NCBI GenBank assembly: GCA_039707655.1
Contig: CM077664.1
Coordinates: 24,168,781 to 24,232,780 of the forward strand
Source of the DNA: Elymus sibiricus
Taxonomy: Eukaryota > Streptophyta > Magnoliopsida > Poales > Poaceae
Direction: 5' to 3'
DNA: 64,000 bases
Shown one piece after another: positions 48,708-57,604 of this stretch (position 1 is the first letter of the stretch; the number at the start of each line of letters is the position of its first letter). The notes below the pieces were generated by a model that saw nothing but the letters and a program-made list of their open reading frames with translations, did not search any database and was not told where the DNA came from. A program made the translations under genes and the position numbers.

Positions 48708-51700
48708 TGAAACTCAACACAATTGATGGTAATAAAATAAAAATGTGAATATTGTTTACGTACTTCAAATTGTTCTTCAGATCTGGCCCGCTCAGAGGTC
48801 TTGTGGTGAATGAACTCGCAAACGTAGTATCTACATAAATTATTCCCGGGTGCCTGCCACAAGCACTTTACGAGAATAGAGTTCAATCAAAATGATAATC
48901 AAGCATGATAATGGTATTGAAACTAGAATCAATGAGAGATGCACGGAACTAGCTAGTAGTACTTACTTTGGGGTGTGAAAATCGCAGCTCCTTTTTCCAC
49001 TCACCCCTAACCTGGTTGATGAACTTTTTCCAAACCCTGCCCGGCAAAGAAAAAGATTACTTGATATCAGGAAATGAACGAAAGTTGCCGATATGGTGCG
49101 ATAATGATTGAACTTACTTCTGGAGCATTTGACTCATGTCCGTCCACTCCTTAGGATCTTTACGTCTCGAGTCCAAGACAATTACTAGTCCCGCGTCAAG
49201 CTGAATGGCTAGCAGAATAAAGTGGAACTTGCGCACGCATAACTCATCAAATACACTTAACCTCGAGTAAGCGAAACAGAATGTGCACAAGACAGTAACA
49301 CTCACTGGAAGTTGTAAGGAAATAGTATTTCCCTTTTGCTTTGTTGTCCAAGTAACGCCTTTAGCAAGTTTTTCTCTGTATCATTGGGCATTTTTTGTAC
49401 CGTATATTCATTTACTGTATTTGGGTTAATGAACCCAATGTCATAGATTTTTCCTCTGCATTCTCGGATCTTCAATCTGCATAATATAGTGTGAGGATAA
49501 TTATACATGCAATGAACGAGCTGAGCTAGAGACTTAATTACAGAAAAAATACTTACAGACAATAGCAACTGACGATAGTTTTGTCGAGGGCATCTTGATT
49601 GTATAACTGAAATAATTCTTCAAAATCAATGTACAACGCCTCGACTGCATTGAAGTAGTGCTCATCTTTAATTCCCACGTAGATACTGTCGGTCCCTTCC
49701 TTGCAGGCTTTCAAGTACCAGTCATGCAATCTTCGCATCATCGTTGATAGATGCGGGAGCTGCTCAGGTCTGACGAGAGGCTTCCCGTGCTGGTATCTAA
49801 TGGCTACCTCAGCCATTTCGAACTGTACCTCATCGCCTAAGTAATCACCAATAGTGTAACCAGGATGAGCGGCCACTACCCCCGGATCATTAGTGATATC
49901 GGGAAACACCTTGAGCGGGGGGCACGATTGTTTTTCCTGTTCGCCGAGCTGGGGAATTGTTATCCCACTTCTTGCAGCACTGCTACTTCTGGTACTTCCC
50001 GACCTTTTCACTTCATCAAATGTCTTTACAATACAGCGGTCATAGTGTGATAGCGGCGGAGGCGGTGGTGGTCGCTTAAGGGCATCCAGACAGCGCTTTG
50101 CTTTTACCGAATCTATTTTCTCCTTTGGATCTGGACGTTTCGGTGCAAACTGGCGTTTCACATCGGCAGCCACGGTCTCCTTGGTTTCCTCCTCAGTCAT
50201 GTCGTATGGTAACTTGGCAGGAGCCTTCTTGACGCTTGGACCTGCTCTGGATTTCTTCGTTGTTGTACTGCTAGCCGCCAGAGCGGCGGCGGGTCTCTTC
50301 CGCCGTTGCTGAGGAGGCGGAGTCAGCTGACGTGGCGGAGGAGGCGGAGTCCGCTGAGGCGGCGGAGGATTCTGCTGAGGGGCCTCCTCCGGCGGAGTCC
50401 GCTGACGCGGCGGAGACAGCTGACACGACGGAGTGTTGTGACGCGGCGGAGACGACTGAGGCAGCGGAGATAGAGCTGGACTGTGAGGAGTCTGCTGAGG
50501 GGCCTCCTCCGGCTGAGTCTGCCGATGCGGCGTCCATTGTGGAAGCACGATGCATTCCTTTCTCCATAGAATGGTAGTCCTTACGGCATCTACCAGATGC
50601 GTCTCCCCTTCACCTGTAGGGTACTCAAGCTCCAGCCCCTTGAATCCGTTGGTAACTTCATCCACCCCGACAATAGCAAAGCCATCTGGAATCGGATTGC
50701 AATGGAAAGTTCCATCAGGTGTAGGAGGTAAGACATAGCCGACCGCCACCTTCAAGGTTAGGTTGATGCATTTCGCCATTAGCTCACAATGTTCCCTCTC
50801 CGTTATATAATCCACGGGGTAGCGAGGAGCCGTGATATCAGGCCGAACGAGCTCCATGGAAGCCACGCTGCTTTTCCGCTGAGATGGTGGGGTAGCTTCG
50901 TGGGCAGTATCGAATTAAGGATCTTCGTGCTGCTGAGATGGTTGGCCGGTAGCTCGCTGACTGGTAAGTGCCTCTAGTTTCTTCTCCTGCAACGCTAATC
51001 TTTATTCTACATTCTGCATCCGGTCTGCTTCCTCTTTCTTCTTTCTCCCTCGGCTTCTATAACCAGTGCTGTCGGGAAACCCATGCACCCACGGAACGGA
51101 GCCTGATGTGCCTCGTGTTCGTCCAGGGTGTTCAGGATTCCCGAGGGCGCGTGACAGCACGTCCTTCTCTCTGTCGGGATGGAACCTCCCTTCCTGCACG
51201 TCCTTGATTGCTTCCTGGATCTTTATGACGGGTGTTTGAAGTTGGTCTTTCGTGTAAACACACTTTCCTGTTTCTGGGTCCAAAGTTCCCCCATGCCCGA
51301 AGAACCAAGTCCTTGCCCGTTCGGGCCAGTTCGATGTCGCTGGTTGGATCCCTTTAGCAAGAAGGTCGTTCTCAGCTTTGTCCCACGTAGGCCGGGCAAC
51401 CTTGTAGCCACCTGACCCCGTAACATGGTGATACAACTTTTTTGAAGCATTTAGCTTATTTGTCTGTGACCTGTTCTTAGCTTTCTCCGATTTCTTGTAC
51501 GCCACAAATGCGGGCCAGTGATCTTTTATCTTCGCATATTGACCGGTGAATTCTGGAGTCTCATCTTTCTCGACAAACTGTTCATTCAATCTTTTCTTCC
51601 AGTTCTTGAATTGTTCTGCCATCTTCTTAAGAGCCCATTTTTTGACTTTTCGCTGTATAACTGGGTTATTTGGATCCTCCTCTGGCGGTAGGCTGAAATT

Positions 51701-52261
51701 TATCATGAGCGAGTTCCAAAGCTCATCTTTGCATCTATCGTCGACATAAGAAACTCCATCGTCCTTCTTCTTATTCCATTCTTGGATGCTGATCGGGACG
51801 TTGTCCCTAACAACAACTCCGCACTGATGTATAAATCAGTCTTGGGTCCGCTTGGGAACAGTCGGTTTGCCATCTGGATCGACTTCTTCGATCGTGAACC
51901 TTTCATTCTCGCCCAACCTTTTCTTTGGGCCTTGTCTCCTTATAGAAGTTTGGCTCGATCCGGAGGGCTAAAACAAGAAAGAAGCGTTAATATATGTACA
52001 TACAAAACAAGTAATGCATCTAGTCACCAGAGACTTAATTAATATATATACCTCGCCGGACTTTGCAACAGTTAAGGCTCCAACACCGGCGGAGCCGTCA
52101 TCTTCTCCCTCCTCCAATCGATCACCGGAGCCGTCATCTTCTCTTCCCTCCTCCATTCGACCATCGGAGTCGTTGAGAAACTGTGAGGGGCTATCATCAC
52201 CTCCGTCGCGGATTATATCCCCCAACATCTCTTCTTTTTCTAAGTCTCTGTCGTGTTCCAT
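48087..52261 (-). pseudogene. CACTA accessory gene B: transposase_24 / Ulp1-like protease, with stops
   Basis: Seven exons: 52261-52052, 51967-49557, 49476-49306, 49227-49118, 49036-48967, 48853-48764 and 48227-48087 (stop TAG). Order of parts: acidic N-terminus (LEEGEDDGSAGVGALTVAKS), transposase_24-like region with NPEHPGRTRG, Pro/Gln-rich linker (about 50530-50300), DUF8039-like module (GFAIVGVDEVTNGFKGLELE), basic linker, then a C48 protease fold: FHFILLAIQL (His), VIVLDSRRKD (Asp), RYYVCEFIHH (Cys). Three in-frame stops: TGA at 51838-51836, TAA at 51004-51002, TAA at 50917-50915. The exon 3/4 junction is also out of phase if GT-AG is kept. The last exon (TDRIRAIQEQLAGFFVEHV) shows what gene A lost. 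Intron 6 holds a MITE. Confidence 0.78.
48273..48650. mobile_element. MITE in intron 6 of gene B, 378 bp
   Basis: The left end AGGACTACTTTTCTGTACTC and the reversed right end AGGAAAATGGCTCTGTACTC form imperfect inverted repeats that continue to GTACTCYC. It lies between long TA tracts, so a TATATATAT target duplication is likely (8-9 bp) but cannot be measured. Confidence 0.7.
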
Positions 52262-52375
52262 AGTTTCTGCAAATATTACAACATGGCAATATACAACCAT
52301 GAGAGATGGATTAGTGGCAAACATAGACCTAATCACAACAAGCAATCATATGCATATGAGCAATGGATTAGTGGA

Positions 52376-52540
52376 TTATCGGGGTTATGTTTTAACGACC
52401 CCCTCCCCCCTCATGTCGAAGTTATACCGAAATTATCGGGGTTATGTTTTAACGACCCCCTCCCCCCTCATGTCGAAGTTATACCGAAATTATCGGGGTT
52501 ATGTTTTAACGACCCCCTCCCCCCTCATGTCGAAATTTGT
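52376..52540. repeat. 57-bp tandem repeat, 2.9 copies
   Basis: TTATCGGGGTTATGTTTTAA starts copies at 52376, 52433 and 52490, with copies identical apart from the last end. The period of 57 is a multiple of three, so plus-strand frames stay open across it; I do not regard them as coding. It lies just upstream of the first exon of gene B. Confidence 0.9.
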
Positions 52541-52667
52541 AAGTGATTGCTAAACTTTTATGCTTCATTTATATGAAGATCAATTATCCAATATAACTAT
52601 GTTCGCGATATGTATCTAAAAACCTAGTAAAACTACACAAAACAAACAAAAAATTACAGCCATCTCC

Positions 52668-52863
52668 ATCTCATCTCATCCATCTCATCTCATCTCATCC
52701 ATCTCATCTCATCTCAATGAACAAAAAATTATATTACACATGAATAATATCAATGACTTTGAGATCATGAATAATGCTATAAAACATTTGTATAATTATT
52801 ACACATGAATAATATCAATGACTTTGAGATCATGAATAATGCTATAACTCTTTTCCACCTTAC
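52668..52863. repeat. CATCT microsatellite and 65-bp tandem duplication
   Basis: CATCTCATCT or CCATCTCATCT units at 52668-52716, then a 65-bp block starting TTACACATGAATAATATCAA at 52734 that repeats at 52799. Confidence 0.85.
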
Positions 52864-52899
52864 AAAAATATTTCTACAATATTTACTAAAATTCCAAAG

Positions 52900-54075
52900 T
52901 TGGAATTTATTTTGTTCATGGTTTCTTTGGTTTACAAAGGAACCATATTTTCTACAAGTCTTCTGCTCCCACCAAAATTATCCTAGCAACTAGACGGTAC
53001 CTACAACCCATTTCACCAAAGACTTTGGGTTCCACAATTCAAAAATTTCAAATTTCCTTCAATTCAAATTTGGACTAGAAACAAACTCTCTGATACAAAC
53101 TCAATTTTTATAGCTCCAAAAATTCTAAAACTTTGCCAAACTCTCTTATATACATCTCAACAAATGAACCAACCATCATCCTATGAACAAAACTCAACAT
53201 ACAACAAATGGACACCTTTTGTCGAACAACGGAGGGACGATCAGGGACCAACTCCACGGAGATGCAACACCACAACCTGTAATTCCACGGAGATGTAACA
53301 CATGGAAAAACATGCTTACTGAACTAATTCAAATGACCCCTAGATCAATGGCAATCATCATGATCAAGTTGACAAGTATTAACAGATTTTCAGACTTAAG
53401 TGATATTTGCATAGAGTGGCAGAAAACAGATTCATGATGCAACCTTTGAGGCAAGTAAAATATATGCTACAGCAGTTTTTCATGGCAAGAAAGAGCATGG
53501 CAAGCATGTACTAATTACCCTCAACAAAACACCCTTACTAATCATGATCCAAAGATGCACAGATTTGTTGCAAACCTCAAGGAAAAATGCAAAGTATTAA
53601 TACTACCAGTTTCAGACTTAGAGAAAAATAGCATGGCATGGCAGAAATGAATAGATAGCAAGTTTACAAGCTTGTAGCACTCACTACACGTCCTAACATG
53701 GCATGAACTAAAATCTACCAGCAAGATGACATCAAAATGCTCCTACTTCATGTTCAAAGATTGCCCAAAAGATGCTTGCATTAAAACATACAAAAAAGAC
53801 AAAATGAACTCTAATGCAAAAATTTTGTTCTTTGATTTGCAAAGGAGCTATATTCTCCCCAATTCTTTTGCACCCACAAAAATTACTCCATCTATTTGAC
53901 AGTACCCACAACCCATTCCACCAAAAACATTTGGTTCCATAGTTCAAATTTTTCAAATTTCATTCAGTTCAATTTGGACCAGATTCAAACTCCATGGTCA
54001 AAGCCCAATTTAAATTGCTCCAAAAATTCTGAAACTTTGCCAAACTCTCTTTTGTGCATCAACACCTCACCACAA
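52900..54075. repeat. Two diverged copies of a ~260-bp AT-rich block
   Basis: 52900-53160 and 53815-54070 share, in order, a CTACAAGTCTTCTGCTCCCA-type start, TACCTACAACCCATTTCACC or TACCCACAACCCATTCCACC, AAATTTCAAATTTCCTTC or AAATTTTTCAAATTTCATTC, and AACTTTGCCAAACTCTCTT. The spacing is 0.9 kb. The region is intron-like on the minus strand, between the leader at 54600 and the first exon of gene B. Confidence 0.65.
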
Positions 54076-54239
54076 AAATTCTCAAAAATTCCTAAAATTC
54101 CTAGAGCCCTCTGGCATTTCATCATACACTTGATGTGCACTGTCAAAAAATTCAGAAATTTTTTTGTTCTTCAATTTGTTTTAGCAAGATCATCATCTAA
54201 CATCCATCTAACATCCATCCATCTAACAACAGCAATGCA

Positions 54240-54850
54240 GCGGCGGCGGCGGCAAGCAGAGCACGCAGCGGAGCAGTGGCAACAGGGGAATGGGGGAGCT
54301 CACTGGGGGCGGCGCGCGATGGAGCTGGAGGGCCGGCGACGAGGGGAGCGGACTCGGTGGCGGTGATGGCGAGGAGGTCCGGCGACGAGGAGTGGCTCAG
54401 GGGCGGCGATGCTCGGGGAGGTCCGGCCGGCGACGAGGAGCGAGCGGGCTCGGGGACGGCGTCGGGGCAGGGCTCGGGGACGGCGTCGGGGGCGGCGGCG
54501 AGAAGCGGGCTCGGGGAGGCGACGGCGAGGTCCGGCAGCCTGGCGGCGTCGAGGTGGTCTTCGGCGCCGTCGGGGGAGAGGGAGATCGAAAACTGCAGAT
54601 GGCTTTTGGAAAATTTCCTAAGTGCAGCTTATATACACAGAGTTTTAGTCCCGGTTGGTGGCACCAACCGGGACTAAAGGCCCCCCTTTAGTCCCGGTCC
54701 GAGCCACCAACCGGGACTAAAGGTGAATTTCACCAGCCCAAAGGGCGGGAAACCCAGGCCTTTAGTCCCTGTTGGTGGATCGGACCGGACTAAAGGGGGG
54801 CCTTTAGTCCCGGTTGGAGCCACCAACCGGGACTAAAGGGTGGCACAGCC
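54240..54850 (-). promoter_or_regulatory. Internal promoter-like module of element B
   Basis: Minus strand: TTTAGTCCCGG palindromes (54835-54645), TATATAAG at 54635-54628, about 8 bp inside the last palindrome, then a C-rich leader (54600-54240) followed by AT-rich, intron-like sequence down to the first exon of gene B at 52261. Same order as at both right termini. Predicts a separate promoter for the accessory gene. The G-rich plus-strand frames are composition artefacts. Confidence 0.55.
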
Positions 54851-54869
54851 GTGGGGTGGTGAAAGTTTA

Positions 54870-54912
54870 GTCCCACCTCGCCAAGCGAGAGGAGATCGCA
54901 CCGGTTTATATA
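54870..54912 (+). promoter_or_regulatory. U6/U3-type Pol III promoter, copy 1
   Basis: Upstream sequence element GTCCCACCTCG (54870-54880), then exactly 24 bp, then TTTATATA (54905-54912). Plant snRNA genes use USE (RTCCCACATCG) plus TATA, and the shorter spacing marks Pol III rather than Pol II genes. From memory the wheat U6 promoter has the same TTTAGTCCCACCTCGCC and ACCGGTTTATA words with the same 24-bp gap. Confidence 0.75.
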
Positions 54913-54933
54913 CGCGGCTGCGATCTCTGTCCC

Positions 54934-55077
54934 AAGCTCCTCTCTAAAGCAGGCAGTTAATTGCCTAACCTCTGCCCTGTTGGGCCTACTAGCCCCGCGC
55001 GCCTGCATCATGGCCCATATATAGTTGGGTTTCTAGTCGTATGCAGGCCGTGGTGTCTGCTAGTAGGCGGGTATTTT
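54934..55077 (+). ncRNA. Predicted ~143-nt Pol III transcript, copy 1
   Basis: Counting as in U6 genes, the start would be at about A54934 (29 nt after the TATA start). The first run of four or more T is at 55074-55080, a Pol III terminator; there is none before it. The region has a small hairpin AGGCA-loop-TGCCT (54951-54966) and a 10-bp long-range stem GCCTACTAGC (54984-54993) with GCTAGTAGGC (55059-55068), which encloses a GC-rich part. I do not recognise the RNA: it is not U6, U3 or 7SL by sequence. The start position and expression are inferred. Confidence 0.5.
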
Positions 55078-55335
55078 TTTATTTTTTATGTTATTTTTTG
55101 CATATGTTATGTTTTTTTATTTTTATGTTATTTTTTGCATATGTTATGTTTTTTATTTTTATGTTATTTTTTGCATATGTTATGTCAATTTTAATATTCT
55201 TTCATAACCACTATAAAATATATGGCACATGTTATGTCTTTTTATTTTTATGTTATTTTTTATGTTATGGCAATTTTAATTTTTTGCATATGTTATGTCT
55301 TTTTATTTTTTATGTTATTTTTTGCATATGTTGGG
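55075..55335. repeat. TTTTTATGTTATTTTTTGCA low-complexity repeat
   Basis: Five to six degenerate copies of TTTTTATGTTATTTTTTGCATATGTTATG follow the first terminator. Then come partial repeats of the RNA 3' end (GCAGGCCGTGGTGTCTGCTAGTAG at 55349-55405, 2-3 copies). Confidence 0.8.
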
Positions 55336-56117
55336 TTTCTAGTCGTATGCAGGCCGTGGTGTCTGCTAGTAGGCGGGTATGCAGGCCGTGGTGTCTGCTA
55401 GTAGCCGTGGTGTCTCCAAAGCAAGGATAAACACCCCATTTCTAAGCAAGTTTTTTCCGACCTTCTCTAAATGAGCCAAAAATCAAAACTTGACTTCCAG
55501 TGTGCAAATATAGGGTCCATGCCCAATATGGGATCGTTTGGATAAACTATGACATGCTTAACCCTAAACCCTAACCTGAATCCCGCACAACCTCCTTCGA
55601 GATAGCTAGGTTTTGTGAAGGGTTTTTCATGAAAATACCCGTAGACCAAGTTTCTTATTTTTTCCAGCAACCTAGTAACATAAAACGATGATGGGTGCAA
55701 GTTTCATATTTTTTTGATTTTTTTTGAATTAGTTATGGTCAACCCTAGCCCTTGAAATATCTCAAAACCCTCTCAAAACCCCTCATAACCCCCTCAAAAC
55801 CCCTCAAACCCTAGTCAAAACCCCGCACCCTTCCGGGCCGTTGGATATCTACGAGTGGACGGTGTGGATCAGGCGCGATAGGGTAACGTCAGCAATCCGC
55901 GTGAGGCGCTTTGATTGGCGCGAAACCCAACCCTTTAGTCCCGGTCCGAGCCACCAACCGGGACTAAAGCTCGTTTTCAGCAGCCCAAAGGGCGGGAAAC
56001 CCAGGCCTTTAGTCCCGGTTGGTGGCTCGGACCGGGACTAAAGGGGGGCCTTTAGTCCCGGTTGGAGCCACCAACCGGGACTAAAGGGTGGCACAGCCAG
56101 GGGGTGGTGAAAGTTTA

Positions 56118-56160
56118 GTCCCACCTCGCCAAGCGAGAGGAGATCGCACCGGTTTATATA
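56118..56160 (+). promoter_or_regulatory. U6/U3-type Pol III promoter, copy 2
   Basis: GTCCCACCTCG at 56118-56128, 24 bp, TTTATATA at 56153-56160. The promoter core is identical to copy 1. Confidence 0.75.
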
Positions 56161-56181
56161 CGCGGCTGCGATCTCTATCCC

Positions 56182-56324
56182 AAGCTCCTCTCTAAAGCAG
56201 GCAGTTAATTGCCTAACCTCTGCCCTGTTGGGCCTACTAGCCCCGCGGGCCTGCATCCTGGCCCATATGTAGTTGGGTTTCTAGTCGTATGAAGGCCGTG
56301 GGCCTAGTAGGCGGGCATTATTTT
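56182..56324 (+). ncRNA. Predicted ~142-nt Pol III transcript, copy 2
   Basis: Predicted start A56182; first T-run TTTTTTT at 56321-56327. The hairpin AGGCA/TGCCT (56199-56214) and the long-range stem GCCTACTAG (56232-56240) with CTAGTAGGC (56304-56312) are kept although the sequence between stem and terminator has changed from copy 1. Conservation of promoter, stem and terminator position in both copies supports a transcribed unit. Confidence 0.5.
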
Positions 56325-56327
56325 TTT

Positions 56328-56968
56328 GCATATGTTATGTCAATTTTTTGACCTTCTTCAAATCACATCCTAATTTTTATACATACTCACTTATGTGTAA
56401 TACACATGATTATCAAATAATTTCAAAAAAATATATGAAATTCTAAAAAATGCAAAACTTTCATATTCTTTCTGTGTTAATGAAAGAGATCATGGCTATT
56501 TTTAATTCTTTGGTTTTAATTCTAAAGTTTTCTTTTAAACAGATGCATAAATGCCTAGTTTTCATTTAATTCTTTTTGCTATTAAAGTTTTTAACAAAAA
56601 ATACTTTATGAAAATTTTAGTTGCATAAATTTCATGAAACTTTTCATAATCTTCTGACATGTCTGTCTTGTCCTCCACTCCCATGCCGAAAGTCCTCTCG
56701 ACTTGACTGACATGACAACACCTCCAGCGATTAATTTCTCTCCCACGACTAATTAATTTACTGGGAGCAACCAACCGAGCAGGTGAACTCGTCTTCCTCA
56801 GCTACTCTGCTGCTCTATAAAGATCTCCACCTGGTGCTCCAACCCACCCATTTTCTCGCTGCAGTATACACTACTTGCTCAAGGCCTGAAGCTAAGCGAC
56901 ATGCAGGTGAGCATTGCGCCTCTCCCCAGTATAGCCATCAGATAGTGACAAATAGTTCTATCAAGTTA
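56328..56968. other. Captured or rearranged fragments in element B
   Basis: AT-rich sequence to 56625; then 56628-56690 is a copy of part of the transposase 3' exon (57705-57768, coding DKTDMSEDYEKFHE on the minus strand). Then 56750-56915 looks like a host promoter and 5' UTR on the plus strand (CTATAAAGATC at 56816, ATGCAGGTGAGC at 56901, where ATGCAG precedes a GTGAGC donor). No longer gene can be followed. Confidence 0.4.
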
Positions 56969-56970
56969 TT

Positions 56971-57099
56971 TTTCATAGGTACCATTGCCGCAACATTTCG
57001 CATTGAAGGGCCAGCATCAGGTTTGTCAATATGTTTTTGAAAATATGACACAAGGCGATCAATGCTGTCAAAATCTTTCCTCCGGAATCTAAAGCCCTT
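56971..57099 (-). pseudogene. SPT6-like C-terminal SH2 fragment
   Basis: The minus strand reads KGFRFRRKDFDSIDRLVSYF followed by QKHIDKPDAGPSMRNVAAMV and PMK. I recognise this as the last part of the tandem SH2 region of plant SPT6-like proteins (GFKFRKR...DIDRLVAYFQ pattern), a conserved transcription elongation and histone chaperone factor. Only about 43 residues are present, with no start, and a partial repeat of the IDRL segment upstream. It is therefore a captured exon piece inside the CACTA element. The source gene lies elsewhere. Confidence 0.65.
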
Positions 57100-57604
57100 C
57101 CAGAATCTAAGGCGATCAATGTTGTCCTCAGTTTCACCAGAAAGCAACCAGAGAACTCCTCATCTGGACCTCCAACTTTATGTCATACAACGTTTCTCTC
57201 TTATCATCTCCGATGCTTCTGCTATATTCATCTATGTCAAGACGTTTAAGCCATGTCTATATTAACCTTGTTATTTTATATGGAGCCACCAACCGGGACT
57301 AACCGCGTATGATCAACCCTGCAAAACTTGGGACTGAAATCACTACAACTGGTGAGGGTGTGTATGGCCTATGCCTGTCAATCTCAAGCGACTTATCTGG
57401 AATGCTCAGAAGACATTCATATTTTGTTTGGACATAATTGCATTGATTAACTCCTCTGTATAATTAAAATACTAAAAGGATAGGAATAATTGAAATTTCA
57501 TAACTTAATAAATAATTATTCTAAAATCATGTTTCAAATGCCAAAATGCCCTAGCTAGCTCTTACAAAGATTCCCTCTGGTTTGTCCGAAGTGGCACTTT
57601 CCAG

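Larger units (their letters stand above)
54680..56317. repeat. ~385-bp direct duplication carrying Pol III units
   Basis: 54680-55068 and 55932-56317 are near-identical: palindromes GTCCGAGCCACCAACCGGGA, the spacer AGCCCAAAGGGCGGGAAACC, the Pol III promoter and the RNA region. The 0.86 kb between them holds low-complexity TTTTTATG repeats, ACCCTAAACCCTAACC-like words and CTCAAAACCCCTCA repeats (55740-55830). Confidence 0.9.

Noticed and set aside
50271..50567. Ser/Ala repeat frame within gene B
   Set aside because: Off-frame reading of the Pro/Gln-rich linker of the accessory gene; the true frame is continuous with flanking domains.
54790..55011. Minus-strand 73-codon frame nearly identical to one at 56038-56256
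   Set aside because: Conservation is explained by the direct DNA duplication. The frame runs antisense through the Pol III promoter and palindromes, and has no recognisable domain.
54870..55080. A true U6 or U3 snRNA gene
   Set aside because: The promoter fits, but the sequence after the start does not resemble U6 (GTCCCTTCGGGG) or U3; I therefore call only a Pol III promoter with an unknown RNA.
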